From a virus: a DNA stretch of 59,676 bases. The stretch covers positions 2,627 to 62,302 of the IMG/VR virus record IMGVR_UViG_3300030104_006759, one strand, 5' to 3'. Below are positions 20,818 through 31,071 of the stretch, one piece after another (within the stretch, counting starts at the first letter, position 1; the number at the start of each line of letters is the position of its first letter). Below the pieces are notes generated by a model. That model had not been told where the DNA came from. It worked only from the letters and a program-made list of their open reading frames with translations, and made no database searches. A program made the position numbers and the translations under genes.

Positions 20818-23407
20818 TACTGTAACTACACCAGCAATAAAATCTACCAAAATATCAGCATCTAAGATGATGGGTAGAGAAGTTAATGGTGACTCTGTTT
20901 CAGTTGAGCCAGAATCAAAGATCGGGAAGTTATCAAGAATATTAAGAACTACTCGTATCAAAGTAAATAAGGTTGAAGATCAAACAAAAGATCATGATAA
21001 AAGAATAAAATTAAATGCAGAAAAAATAACAAGAATAAAAAATATACTCAAGACACAAAAAAGTGATCTAGCAGAAAAACTCAGTAATATGGAGGAAGGT
21101 GCAGAACTTGCCTCTGTTGAGCAAGGTCTTGATGAAATTATTAAGACATTACAGAAGGAAAGAAAGGCAGAAGAGAAAGCAGCAGAGGCAGCAAGGAGAA
21201 AAAGAGAGAAAGATCGTGCCAAGTCCAGAGAGAAGCAGTTAGAAGGTGGACTAGGAAAAGGAATTAATAAAGTTGTTGGAACAGTAGTAAAACCATTTAA
21301 GAGTATCTTTGATAAGATATTTGGTTTCTTGCTCAATGTTCTCCTGGGTAGAACAGTCATAAAATTAATTGAATGGTTTGGTAATAAAGAGAACCAAGGA
21401 AAAATAGAGACTTTAATTAGATTTGTCAAAGACTGGTGGCCTGCACTTACTGCCGCTGTTCTTTTATTTGGAACTGGTTTTGGAGCACTGGCAGGAGGTC
21501 TCGTAGGAATAGTCACTGCTTTCATTCCAAAATTAATAGCATTAAGTGCTGGACTATTAGCAGCTATTGCGAAGAATCCATTTGCTATTGGAGCAGGTCT
21601 TTTTGCTGCGGGTGCTGTTATACCAGCAGTGTTCCCTCAAACTGTAACGACAGAGACAGATGCAAAGGTTAATAAATCTGTAGAGGAACAAGGTGGTCAG
21701 ACAACTGCAGAGGCTTTAAAGCAAGAGCAAAAAGATCGAGAGAAAAATCAAAATCCATTTATGAAATTCCTTACTGGAACTGTAATGGGTGAGGATGCAG
21801 AGAGAGCAGAACAAATTCAAAGAGCAGAGACTGGAGAAGATCCGGTATATAAAAATAAAGGTGGATTTATTCCTAGAGGGACTGATGTCATTCCCGCCAT
21901 GTTATCTCCTGGCGAGTTTGTTATGAGTCGTGGTGCTGTTGATAAATTTGGCGCAGATACTTTAGCATCAATGAATGCGATGGGTGGAGGAACAAATAAT
22001 CCAAAAGACAGCTCAGGAGTTACGTATGCAAGAGGTGGCGGAATGATGGGTGGACCTTCATTCGCTGAGCATTCGTCTGATCATAGACATGGAGCATACT
22101 CAAGTGGATCTTTGATGACTGATCCATTTGGTGCCTTGGATAGAATCCTTGGGCAGCAATTTGGTGTCAGAATGTCTGGTAAGAAAAATCAAGAAGAAAA
22201 GGCAACAACACCTGTACCAGCATCGGAACCGCCACCGATCTTCAAAGGTAAACAAGAAACCTCAGATGATCAAACTGGTGGTAGTATTCCTGCAAAAATG
22301 TTGGGCAGTGCTACTTTCAGAGATTCAGGCCTCCTATATCTTAGATCTATGTTGGGTGGACTTGGTGGAAGAATTACCGAACAAGATTTGTCTATGGCAT
22401 CAAAAGAAGAATTGTCCAAGGCGATTGCAAGGGCTAAAAAGAGAAGTGCCCAAGAACTTAGAATTGCAGAACAACAATTAGCAGAGGCAAAAACCAAGGG
22501 ATTTAATAGACAAGTTCTTGCAGAGAGACAAAGCGTTGTTGATCGTTTGAAGAGAGGAGAGGTAAGAGTAGAATACGAAGATTACTATGATGGCACTAAG
22601 ATAACTCCTGCTGCTGAAGATGCAAAGAGTATTCTTGGTAAGTTCTGGGCAGCAGCAACTGATAATGGTGGATATGAAGTTGTCAATGAAAGATATGATT
22701 TTGTTGATATGAAGGATCCCCTGGCAGTTCTTATGGGAGATTCTTCCGGTGTCGCTGAAAAAGCAAAACCAGGACAACCCATTACGCTTCGTCAGAGATT
22801 GCAGGCAATGCATCAACTCAATCCATTTGCTAGAGACATGGCTGTGGATATGGTCATTGGTGAGAAACCGACCAGAGAACGTAGCATGAATAATGTCATG
22901 TCTAAGATAGGAGGTATCGCAACCTATTTTGGGGCTGCGTTGAATCCTGGGTTGGCCCTGGCACCCGTAGTTGCTAACGCTTTGGGTGGTCCGAAACCCT
23001 CTGAACAAAAACAGGAACAGCAAGTAAAACCTAGCAAACCTCCTGGAGTTCCTATGACTCAATCAGAGTTATTAAATGCTCAGAGGTATGCGGAGTCTAA
23101 AGGAAAATATTTTTCCAGCACAGATGGAAAAACTTATGCGAGTTATCAAGATGCTTTAAATGCTCAGAGACCAAAACCTGCCCAAATATCAAAGTCTCAA
23201 CGTCAATTAACTCCAGCGATTGGTCCACCAGTTAAACCTCAACCAAAAGTTGAATTTATGGATATTGTTGACAAGTTTAATAGAATTGGACAACCAACTC
23301 CATCGGGTAGAAATACAATTCCACCATTCGCTGCAGCAACTTCCGGATCAAAACCAAAAACAGATCTGTTAGGACTACTAACAGTATCAAACGCAACTGC
23401 ATTCTAA
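20810..23407 (+). CDS. tape-measure-like tail protein (gp29 position)
   Basis: 865 aa. Order: coiled-coil N-terminus (30-160, KKxxxE heptads), FDKIFGFLLNVLLGRTVIKL and hydrophobic helices to about 285, then GGFIPRGTDVIPAMLSPGEF and VMSRGAVDKFG (about 352-385), a motif common in tape-measure proteins, and a long Gln/Pro-rich C-terminus. It follows the chaperone genes directly, supporting the call. The N-terminal FNVLxGxxxxKL block recurs in the next protein. Confidence 0.75.
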   Translation: MDDTVTTPAIKSTKISASKMMGREVNGDSVSVEPESKIGKLSRILRTTRIKVNKVEDQTKDHDKRIKLNAEKITRIKNILKTQKSDLAEKLSNMEEGAELASVEQGLDEIIKTLQKERKAEEKAAEAARRKREKDRAKSREKQLEGGLGKGINKVVGTVVKPFKSIFDKIFGFLLNVLLGRTVIKLIEWFGNKENQGKIETLIRFVKDWWPALTAAVLLFGTGFGALAGGLVGIVTAFIPKLIALSAGLLAAIAKNPFAIGAGLFAAGAVIPAVFPQTVTTETDAKVNKSVEEQGGQTTAEALKQEQKDREKNQNPFMKFLTGTVMGEDAERAEQIQRAETGEDPVYKNKGGFIPRGTDVIPAMLSPGEFVMSRGAVDKFGADTLASMNAMGGGTNNPKDSSGVTYARGGGMMGGPSFAEHSSDHRHGAYSSGSLMTDPFGALDRILGQQFGVRMSGKKNQEEKATTPVPASEPPPIFKGKQETSDDQTGGSIPAKMLGSATFRDSGLLYLRSMLGGLGGRITEQDLSMASKEELSKAIARAKKRSAQELRIAEQQLAEAKTKGFNRQVLAERQSVVDRLKRGEVRVEYEDYYDGTKITPAAEDAKSILGKFWAAATDNGGYEVVNERYDFVDMKDPLAVLMGDSSGVAEKAKPGQPITLRQRLQAMHQLNPFARDMAVDMVIGEKPTRERSMNNVMSKIGGIATYFGAALNPGLALAPVVANALGGPKPSEQKQEQQVKPSKPPGVPMTQSELLNAQRYAESKGKYFSSTDGKTYASYQDALNAQRPKPAQISKSQRQLTPAIGPPVKPQPKVEFMDIVDKFNRIGQPTPSGRNTIPPFAAATSGSKPKTDLLGLLTVSNATAF

Positions 23408-25828
23408 ATGGCAATTACAGCAGAAAAACTATTACCCATTACTAAACCATCCTCAAGTTCAAAAGCAAAGTTGAGGGTGAAAACTATTAGTATCAAAGTT
23501 AATAAAATAAATGAAATTTTGAAGGGGACGTTAGCTGCTGAGAAGAAACAAAGAGATGATGAAAGAAAATCCGAAGAGAAGAAGTCTTCAACTAAAGCAG
23601 AGGACGCTTTAGAGAAGGAGCAAAAGAAAGTATCTGGAGGACTTAAATTACCTGCGCCACTCAAAAATTTAAGTCCTATTGATAGGATTAAAAATTTCTT
23701 ATTCAATGTTCTTGGTGGATTTCTCGCTGTGAAGTTGCTTAATAACCTCCCAATGCTGAAGAAATTAATTCCAATAATTGGTGAGGCAATGAAGTTTATT
23801 GAGAATTGGGGAGGTAAAATTCTCGATGGTCTTGTTACCCTTATTGGTAAAGGGTATGAGATGTATGATGGGTTAAGAAAAAAAGTTGGTGAATACTTTG
23901 GTGAGGATGGGCTGAAAAAATTTGATGAGATTTCTAGCGTTTTAAATAAAGTTCTCAATGGGGTGCTCATAGCAGGAGCGATTGGGTTGGCAGCAGCTCG
24001 CTTCAATCCAATGAAGGGAAAGAAGGGTGCTGGTGTTGGTCCTAAAAGAGGATTTGATATTACTGGAAGAAGAGTTTCTAAGGCAGCTCAAAAGAGATAT
24101 TTTCAAAGATTTGGTAGAGATAAATTTATTCAAAGATTTGGAAGTGCAAATTTACAAAATCTTCCAGGTCCGATGCGGAGAAGTGCTGCCACAAGACTTG
24201 CCCGTGGTGCGACAAGTAGAGTACTTGGAAGAGGTGGTTCAAGAGTAGCACTAAGATTTCTTAAAAACTTTATCAGTCCAATTGTTAAAAGAATTCCAAT
24301 CATCGGTGGTCTGATTGATTTTGCACTGAACTTCTTTGTATTTAAAGAACCAATTGGTAGAGCTGCATTTGCTGCGATTGGTGCTACAATTTTTGGTGCG
24401 CTTGGTGCAATGGCAGGATCAGTCATTCCTGTTGCCGGAAATCTTGTGGGAGGAATATTAGGTGGTCTTGCAGGTGACATTGCAGGTAAGTGGTTATATG
24501 ATACTTTCTTCTCTGGGAAGAGAGCTGTTCAAGTTTCCGGAGATGATCTTGATACTGCAGATGAATTGGTTGAAGCATCAGAGATAGCAGATGCTGAAAT
24601 TGCAAGTGCATCAGAATTAGATTTATTCAAAAGATTAGTCGCTGCCGAAGCAGAAACTGAGGGTATACTTGGTATGGCACTCGTTGCCCGTTCAGTTTTA
24701 AATCGCACCGGGTTAATACAATCAGGTAAGGCATCAACCGGAACATTCCTCGCCAAAAATGATACGATTACTGGCGTTATCATGGGGAGAAATCAATATC
24801 AACCAATATCAGATGGAAGAATCAACAACAACTTTGGTCCTGTCACATTAGAAAATGCTGAGAGAGCAATCAAATTAGCACAAAGTATCAATGAGCTGAA
24901 AGCGGCTTTGAGAGCCGAAGGTTATGATCAAGGAGATATTGCTAAACTTATATCCTCAACAGGATTCAGAACAGGCGCTGCATTTAGTGATCCCTCTCAA
25001 AATGTTAATGTGGTTAGGTTTAAAAATCATTACTTTAACACTGCAGGTAATAAAGAGTTAAGAGTTTCAAAAGCAAACATTAATACTGCTTCCACACCAC
25101 CTTCTATTAGTCCTCTCGGTTCGATTCCTGGTCAGATAAGTGCTGGAACTGGTGGGCCAATGGTTAGGAGTGCAAAAGGAACTAAACTTGCTGGTGATCT
25201 TGGAAGATTTATATACAAAGAATTGACACCACAGAGCAGAGCATCAGATGGTGTCGGAGATTTTAGTTATGCAAGTGAGCACCCTGACTTTGGTGGATCG
25301 TTCAAGAGAAGTTATGCATCGTGGCATAATGTTGATCGTGCGATTGACATTGGTGGATTTTGGCCACAAGATCAAAAGAAAATTCTTGGAAAGGTTCTGG
25401 AATTTAATCGGATACGTGGTGTTCAACCGGTAGAACTACTCTACGGAAAACCAGGAACTCCACGATCAGGCACTCATGGAGATCATGTCCATGTTGCATA
25501 TGAAAAGGGTGGAGTTACATTAGACGAACCTCATCTGGCACTGGTGGGTGAGAAAGGCGCGGAAATTGTTATTGATGCTGATAGTATGGGTCCTGCAAAG
25601 GACATGTTACTTGCTATCAACCAAGCAAGCACATATGATGGAGTCATGGAAGCAATACGAGAGTATGCCCCTTATGATGCAATGGCTCCTCAAACGATTT
25701 TGGTCCCTCCTCCACCAACACCTGAGGAACAATATGGCGGTGGTCAAAGCAAGAATATGATGCCTATATTGTTGGGTGGTAGAAACCGCATCAACGATTC
25801 ATTTGATGCTTTATATCAAGGTGCGTAA
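23408..25828 (+). CDS. second tape-measure-like protein with two hydrolase-like domains
   Basis: 806 aa, adjacent to the previous gene. Residues 25-120 repeat its charged coiled coil plus IDRIKNFLFNVLGGFLAVKL; 290-360 are hydrophobic. Residues 405-545 look like a SleB-type cell-wall hydrolase (FKRLVAAEAETEGILGMALV with E414, and RNQYQPIS). Residues 615-697 look like an M15-type peptidase (SWH640, RAID647IGG, GDHVHVAYE with H693/H695). A GEKGAEIVIDADS tape-measure-type ending follows. Probable role: virion-borne peptidoglycan opening during DNA entry. Domain calls are by eye. Confidence 0.7.
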   Translation: MAITAEKLLPITKPSSSSKAKLRVKTISIKVNKINEILKGTLAAEKKQRDDERKSEEKKSSTKAEDALEKEQKKVSGGLKLPAPLKNLSPIDRIKNFLFNVLGGFLAVKLLNNLPMLKKLIPIIGEAMKFIENWGGKILDGLVTLIGKGYEMYDGLRKKVGEYFGEDGLKKFDEISSVLNKVLNGVLIAGAIGLAAARFNPMKGKKGAGVGPKRGFDITGRRVSKAAQKRYFQRFGRDKFIQRFGSANLQNLPGPMRRSAATRLARGATSRVLGRGGSRVALRFLKNFISPIVKRIPIIGGLIDFALNFFVFKEPIGRAAFAAIGATIFGALGAMAGSVIPVAGNLVGGILGGLAGDIAGKWLYDTFFSGKRAVQVSGDDLDTADELVEASEIADAEIASASELDLFKRLVAAEAETEGILGMALVARSVLNRTGLIQSGKASTGTFLAKNDTITGVIMGRNQYQPISDGRINNNFGPVTLENAERAIKLAQSINELKAALRAEGYDQGDIAKLISSTGFRTGAAFSDPSQNVNVVRFKNHYFNTAGNKELRVSKANINTASTPPSISPLGSIPGQISAGTGGPMVRSAKGTKLAGDLGRFIYKELTPQSRASDGVGDFSYASEHPDFGGSFKRSYASWHNVDRAIDIGGFWPQDQKKILGKVLEFNRIRGVQPVELLYGKPGTPRSGTHGDHVHVAYEKGGVTLDEPHLALVGEKGAEIVIDADSMGPAKDMLLAINQASTYDGVMEAIREYAPYDAMAPQTILVPPPPTPEEQYGGGQSKNMMPILLGGRNRINDSFDALYQGA

Positions 25829-25851
25829 ATAGAAATAAGAGGTAATAAAGA

Positions 25852-27165
25852 ATGTCGAATTCAACATCCAAAAAAGCAGTTCCATCCACAGTATCAAAAT
25901 TAAAAGTGCTTTCTAATAAGCAGAAAAATAAATTTGTTGATTTAACTAACGGATTGGTTCGTCTCATGTATTATGAGAGTGTTTTGCAAGACACTGTTAG
26001 ATCTGAAGTAGTTTTTGCTGACACTGGAAACTCTGTGGACAACAAATCTGTATTAGAGGGTCTTCCATTAGTGGGAACAGAGGATGTTGAGTTGGAATTT
26101 ACAGACAACAATGACACAACAGTAAAAATAAATCTAAACGTAAATAAAGTTACTCAGGTAAATGAAGAGTCCACAGCATCTATGATAAAATTGGACTTGG
26201 TGTCTGAAGAATTTTTGAGAAATGAGAGTGGATCGTCAAGACTCAACGTAAGATTTGATGGGAAAATTTCAGATCACATAAGAAGAATCTTAACTGATTT
26301 CTTAAAGACTGAAAAAGAAATGGACATTGAAGAGACAAATAATAATTATAATTTCATAGGAAACAATCGCAAACCATATTATACACTGAATTGGTTATCT
26401 AAAGCTTCAATACCTACCGTTGCTGGAGAGAAAGGAAAGACTGGTGGATTTTTCTTTTTTGAAACGGCTAAGGGATTTAATTTTAAATCTATTGATGGTC
26501 TTTTTAAGCAAAAGCAGAAAAAATCCTTAATCCATAATTTGACAACAGACTTACCTGCAGGGTATGATACCAAAGTATTAGACTTTCAAGGAGATAATCC
26601 TATACCAGCCCAAGAAAAATTTAAAATGGGTGCATATGGAACACGATTAGTTGTGTTCGATCCATTTAATTGTTTCTATGAGATTATAGAACAAACAGCA
26701 AATGACACAAAGGATGGCACAGAATTAGCTGCAAAGGAGTTGCCAAAGTTAAATGATAAATTTGAATCCGATAGTAAATTTACCCGGACTACTTACAAAC
26801 TTATTGACACTGGAACTCTTCCTAGCGGAACAACACAACAACAAATTGATAAAGCAACGGAACAAAATTTTGAACTACAAAAAATAATGAATCAAACTCT
26901 CCGTAGATATAATCAATTATTTACAGGCATGCAGACCGTAACTATTCCTGGAGATTTTAATTTGCATGCAGGAGATGTCGTATTTCTTGATACTCCAGGC
27001 CTCAGAGCACAGAAGAAAGATGATTTGAATAAAGAATATGGAGGTCTATATATTATAGCTGATTTGTGTCACTACATATCACCCGAAGAGACCTATACTA
27101 AATTAAATCTTGTAAGAGATTCTTTCGGGAGAAAAGGAAACCATACTACTAACATTCCATTATGA
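25852..27165 (+). CDS. 27: baseplate hub protein, gp27-like
   Basis: 437 aa. Early part LTNGLVRLMYYESVLQDTVR-type hub start, middle beta-rich domains (VRFDGKISDHIRRILTDFL, NWLSKASIP), and a late IPGDFNLHAGDVVFLDTPG barrel element ending with LYIIADLCHYI. Length near T4 gp27 (391). It precedes gp5, its partner in the (gp27)3(gp5)3 hub, with only the CP12-like gene between. Confidence 0.8.
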   Translation: MSNSTSKKAVPSTVSKLKVLSNKQKNKFVDLTNGLVRLMYYESVLQDTVRSEVVFADTGNSVDNKSVLEGLPLVGTEDVELEFTDNNDTTVKINLNVNKVTQVNEESTASMIKLDLVSEEFLRNESGSSRLNVRFDGKISDHIRRILTDFLKTEKEMDIEETNNNYNFIGNNRKPYYTLNWLSKASIPTVAGEKGKTGGFFFFETAKGFNFKSIDGLFKQKQKKSLIHNLTTDLPAGYDTKVLDFQGDNPIPAQEKFKMGAYGTRLVVFDPFNCFYEIIEQTANDTKDGTELAAKELPKLNDKFESDSKFTRTTYKLIDTGTLPSGTTQQQIDKATEQNFELQKIMNQTLRRYNQLFTGMQTVTIPGDFNLHAGDVVFLDTPGLRAQKKDDLNKEYGGLYIIADLCHYISPEETYTKLNLVRDSFGRKGNHTTNIPL

Positions 27166-27383
27166 GCGAAGAAAAAAGTATCCAACAGCATATCAACGAC
27201 GATAAAGATCTTTTAGAAAACGCCACTTTGTCTCCACAAATGCGTCGTCATGTATCAGATGAATTGGATCATCTAGAGCAATATCAGGCAAATCATCCTG
27301 ACGAAGATCATGATCCTACCCCTCTTGAAATGTATTGTGACGAGAATCCAGAAGCAGACGAATGTAGAATTTACGAGGATTAA
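27162..27383 (+). CDS. cp12: CP12-like Calvin-cycle inhibitor
   Basis: 73 aa. The C-terminus PLEMYCDENPEADECRIYED carries the CP12 signature: two cysteines eight residues apart (C59, C68) around DENPEADE and the final YED that enters GAPDH. The N-terminal cysteine pair of plant CP12 and its AWD-VEEL core are absent or changed. CP12 holds GAPDH and PRK inactive, so the phage copy would shut the Calvin cycle, complementing talC. It overlaps the hub gene by 4 bases and gp5 by 1, an odd setting for a metabolic gene. Confidence 0.8.
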   Translation: MSEEKSIQQHINDDKDLLENATLSPQMRRHVSDELDHLEQYQANHPDEDHDPTPLEMYCDENPEADECRIYED

Positions 27384-29785
27384 TGGAAGGAGGCGCGTTA
27401 TTTAATCCAGGATTTCTTGGAGGCAATTTTCTCTGGTGGGTTGGAGAAGTTGCTGATGATTCAACGTGGCGAGAAAACATAAGTGAAACAAAGATAGAAG
27501 ATAAAGATCAAACTCCTGGATGGGGATATCGTTATAAAGTTAGAATCATTGGTCTTCATGATCAAGAGGAATCTTCCATTAAATCTGATCAGTTACCTTG
27601 GGCTCAGGTAATGTATCCCATCACTGCAGGTGGTGGACAGGGAGGATCTTTCCAAACACCTGCTATCAGACAGGGAAATTTTGTATTTGGATTTTTCTTA
27701 GATGATCAGGACAAGCAAGTTCCTGTCATCATGGGAGTTCTTGGAAACAATTCCAAAACAACTCTGAACACAAGAACATCATTGACTGGAGGAAAGAACT
27801 TTACACCTCAAAGTCATTTTGCCAGAACACAGAAGAGAGATCCTACAAAAAGGACATCAGATTCTGAACTTAGAGTTAATAAACCAACTAGAGGGTTTCC
27901 TACTCATGAATCTGCAGATGCAGTTCATCTTGAATGCGTTCGTGATGCAAAAAAAGATGATGTCTTAAAAAGAAAACACGCCCTTGCTTGTCCTGATCCA
28001 GACAAAGATAGTCCGACAAAGGCAATTCAGACTATCATGGAAAACTTGACTGAGAAAATACAAAATATACAAAAATCACTTCAATTTTATGCTAATGCGG
28101 CCGCACTTCCAGTAAAGAATGCTCTTAAAGAAATTGATAGAATCATAAAGGAGGCTGCTGATGAAATAGCAAAGCATATGAAGGAGATATATGCTAAGAT
28201 ACAGAATTTTGTAACAGATGCTTTCAATAAAGCAACTCAACCTCTGTTAAAGATTGCACCTCCAACATTCAGAACAGACTTATTAAAGACACAACTGAAA
28301 GGTTTTGAAGCACTTGTATGTATCTTTAATAAGATTATAAACGGACTTCTTGACCAAATATTAAACGCTCTAAAGGGTGCTTTTGATAGAAAAGGAAAAG
28401 GTTCAGGGTCAGGAATAGGTCCAACTCCACAGACAAATTTAGATCCCAGACTGGCAGGACAGGGTGAGACTTTACCCATTTCAAGTGTATTGGGACTTGG
28501 AGATGGTAGGGATAGAGACAGAGATAGAGATCGTAGACGCAGGGATAGAGATCGTAGAGACAGAAGACGGAGAGGTGATGCAACTAATATTGATGATGAC
28601 CCAAGAATTCCTCTACCAACACGACCACAAATCGGAACCGTATCAGAATTTGCTACCGACTTTCCAATTCCACCACTCCCACCAACTGGATTCTATTCTC
28701 CAAGTCCCATTTGCGATACCGAAGAATTAATTGGTGAGGTATTGGGTGGTAATCTTAATGAGATAATGCAAGGATTTGATGCTGCAATAACCCCAGTAGT
28801 TTTTGCAAGTAGAGACTTTTTAAGTTTGGGTCCTTATTCTGGAACCACATATGCCAAACAAATTTTAGGTCGCAAACCACGGAGACGAACTCGCCGTAGA
28901 GCTATTTCTCCACCAGCTGTCAAAACATCTCTTTCCTCAGGAGAATTACAAAGATCAATAGTTAAACTTCTTGCAAGAGAACTTGGTGCAAGACGATTCC
29001 GAATATCCACCAATGATGCCCGTGACATTGTACAAAACCCGATTGAAGGACTTATATCAATTCTTTCAAGCATACCTGAAATTCCTTCAAATGGAAATTT
29101 GTTAGATGTACTACTCGCTGCAGCATCGATTGCGTCTGATACTCCTTTATTTGAAACTACAGGAACATTATCATCATTTGTGAATGCCACGGTTGATTTT
29201 TTAAAAACTGGAGATTTGATAAGTGGATTTTCTGCTCTTGCCAATATAGTTCAGGGTTCTGACAGAAAAACTCTTGCAAGTATTGGAGCTTCCTTCCAGG
29301 CAATGAGGGATGGAAATGTAACTGGACTTGTTAAATCTCTAGGACCCCTTGTTGGTATTGATCCTGAACTTTCAAATATGGTTACGGATTTTATAGATGA
29401 TCCTTCCTCGGTAGCATTTGGTCTTGTTGATGATTTGGTTGGTGGACTAGGAGCCATTGGAGGAATAGATTTTGATGTGGGTTCAGCAATGGCATTCATA
29501 TCAGCAATTACGTCGTTCTTTGATTGTGATCCAGAACCAGAGTGTTCTCCAAATGATACCTTCACACTGCAAAATGGTGGTAGTGGAAAACCTGGAGTCG
29601 AAAGACCTAATTTAATTAACATCGGTGATGCTGCCATAGAAAAAGCAGAAAATTTTGAGGAAGGAAATATAGAAATAGATGCACGGTCAGAGAAGACACC
29701 TTTTAGAGGCCCTCAACGTCTTGAGGTAGTGCCATTTGAACTAGATGAGGGACCAGATGAAGAACCAGATGGAGGAGAAACATAA
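27383..29785 (+). CDS. 5: baseplate hub spike protein, gp5-like (no lysozyme)
   Basis: 800 aa. The N-terminal 150 residues form the gp5 OB-fold (GWGYRYKVRIIGLHDQE, PWAQVMYPITAGGGQGG, GNFVFGFFLDDQDKQVPVIM). Then come helical coiled-coil regions (210-330), an Asp/Arg low-complexity linker (about 372-398) and an Ala/Gly/Ile-rich C-terminal domain. No lysozyme-like catalytic pattern is seen; that work may be done by the 23408 protein. Confidence 0.85.
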   Translation: MEGGALFNPGFLGGNFLWWVGEVADDSTWRENISETKIEDKDQTPGWGYRYKVRIIGLHDQEESSIKSDQLPWAQVMYPITAGGGQGGSFQTPAIRQGNFVFGFFLDDQDKQVPVIMGVLGNNSKTTLNTRTSLTGGKNFTPQSHFARTQKRDPTKRTSDSELRVNKPTRGFPTHESADAVHLECVRDAKKDDVLKRKHALACPDPDKDSPTKAIQTIMENLTEKIQNIQKSLQFYANAAALPVKNALKEIDRIIKEAADEIAKHMKEIYAKIQNFVTDAFNKATQPLLKIAPPTFRTDLLKTQLKGFEALVCIFNKIINGLLDQILNALKGAFDRKGKGSGSGIGPTPQTNLDPRLAGQGETLPISSVLGLGDGRDRDRDRDRRRRDRDRRDRRRRGDATNIDDDPRIPLPTRPQIGTVSEFATDFPIPPLPPTGFYSPSPICDTEELIGEVLGGNLNEIMQGFDAAITPVVFASRDFLSLGPYSGTTYAKQILGRKPRRRTRRRAISPPAVKTSLSSGELQRSIVKLLARELGARRFRISTNDARDIVQNPIEGLISILSSIPEIPSNGNLLDVLLAAASIASDTPLFETTGTLSSFVNATVDFLKTGDLISGFSALANIVQGSDRKTLASIGASFQAMRDGNVTGLVKSLGPLVGIDPELSNMVTDFIDDPSSVAFGLVDDLVGGLGAIGGIDFDVGSAMAFISAITSFFDCDPEPECSPNDTFTLQNGGSGKPGVERPNLINIGDAAIEKAENFEEGNIEIDARSEKTPFRGPQRLEVVPFELDEGPDEEPDGGET

Positions 29786-31065
29786 TGCCATTTATTTCTG
29801 CGTCAAGAAAAAGAATAAGAGTAGGGTATATTAGTGCATTTGATGGTTACGTCACTGGATTGTCCATTGATGATGCTAATAATTATGAAAGATTATCTCC
29901 TGGAACAATTTTTATCTTTATCAATGGAGATAATGAAGTAAAATATTTGAACATCGATGAAGTTAATGCATTAACATCTCGCGATTTAAGAAGAACTAAA
30001 CCATGTAATGTCGGACCATCACCATGTGGCCCTCCATCGATTAACTTCTATGGTGGAGGTGGGATAGGTGCTGCAGGAAATCCAGTCATCGATAGAAATG
30101 GAACTATCATAGCAATTGATATGGTCAATAGTGGATTTGGATATGTTACTCCTCCCAGTGCCAGTGTCATAGATCCATGTAATAACGGTAGTGGAGCAGT
30201 TTTAGTACCAGTTATTGAAGAGGGCACAGTTTCTAGAGTCATCATACCAGATGGCGGGTCTGGTTACTTACCATCAACTCAACCACCATCAAACCTTGCT
30301 GGTGGAACAGGTTCAGAATATCCAACTTTGATAACGTTGACGGATGTCATAGTCTCTGATCCGGGTATAAATTATGATCCTAATGATCCAATTGTAATTA
30401 ATCCCAGTAATGGAACTGGATTAACATATGACCTTGATCCATTTGGAAAAATTAATTCAGTAAAAGTATATCCTGGAGGAAACTTCACATCTCTGCCAGA
30501 AATATACATTGATAGTGATACAGGACTTAATGCAAAATTTACTCCTGTCTTTGATGTCATTCGGGATCCATTAGTCCCTCAAGTGGCTGATCCTGGCGAT
30601 GTTGTTCAAGTATTTGACCTTATTGGTTTACAAATTACTGGATACGTTGACGGTAAACCCTACTATGGAAATGTATTCTTTGAAAAAGGTATTAAGTATG
30701 CAGGAAATAGAAATACTGGAGTCAGAGTATATGAATCTCTACAAGAAAGCATAACTAAAAAAGTTCTACCAGTTGCGTCTGTACAGGCACAATCACGATC
30801 AACAACTTCAGAGGATACACCACAGACTTCAGAAGAGGCAAATACCTTAACAGTTCAGAGAGCTGAAACTAGACAAACTGTAGATGGTCAAGATACTTCA
30901 ACTGACACGAGTACGTATCAAGGCACTGGTTCACAAGCAGTTTCAACTCCAAGTCCAAGTCCTTCACCATCCCCAAGTCCTTCACCATCTCCTAGCCCCA
31001 GTCCGAGTCCTTCACCATCTCCGAGTCCTTCACCACCTCCAAGCAGCGGTGGTTATGGTTACTAA
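29785..31065 (+). CDS. virion structural protein with (Ser-Pro)n tail
   Basis: 426 aa. N-terminal globular part, then beta-rich repeats of the type GSGYLPSTQPPS / GSGAVLVPVIEEGTVSRVII / GGNFTSLPEIYI, suggesting a spike or fibre. Residues about 390-418 are an almost pure SP repeat ending PPPSSGGYGY. Overlaps gp5 by 1 base. Probably baseplate-associated. Confidence 0.7.
   Translation: MPFISASRKRIRVGYISAFDGYVTGLSIDDANNYERLSPGTIFIFINGDNEVKYLNIDEVNALTSRDLRRTKPCNVGPSPCGPPSINFYGGGGIGAAGNPVIDRNGTIIAIDMVNSGFGYVTPPSASVIDPCNNGSGAVLVPVIEEGTVSRVIIPDGGSGYLPSTQPPSNLAGGTGSEYPTLITLTDVIVSDPGINYDPNDPIVINPSNGTGLTYDLDPFGKINSVKVYPGGNFTSLPEIYIDSDTGLNAKFTPVFDVIRDPLVPQVADPGDVVQVFDLIGLQITGYVDGKPYYGNVFFEKGIKYAGNRNTGVRVYESLQESITKKVLPVASVQAQSRSTTSEDTPQTSEEANTLTVQRAETRQTVDGQDTSTDTSTYQGTGSQAVSTPSPSPSPSPSPSPSPSPSPSPSPSPSPSPPPSSGGYGY
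30949..31040 (+). repeat. tandem repeat encoding the (Ser-Pro)n tail
   Basis: Short units of the AGTCCTTCACCATCTCC type repeat head to tail. Such DNA readily changes copy number by slippage. Confidence 0.75.
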
Positions 31066-31071
31066 TAAATA
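31064..31071 (+). promoter_or_regulatory. late promoter AATAAATA
   Basis: AATAAATA overlaps the previous stop, 23 bases before the ATG at 31094. Confidence 0.55.

Noticed and set aside
20992-24006. Long minus-strand frames (177 and 200 aa) over the tape-measure genes
   Set aside because: Ser/Leu/Phe-rich shadows produced by Lys/Glu-rich coiled-coil codons on the plus strand.
27383-29785. Lysozyme domain in gp5
   Set aside because: The T4 lysozyme insertion would follow the OB-fold, but that region here is a coiled coil and low-complexity linker; no catalytic Glu/Asp/Thr pattern found.
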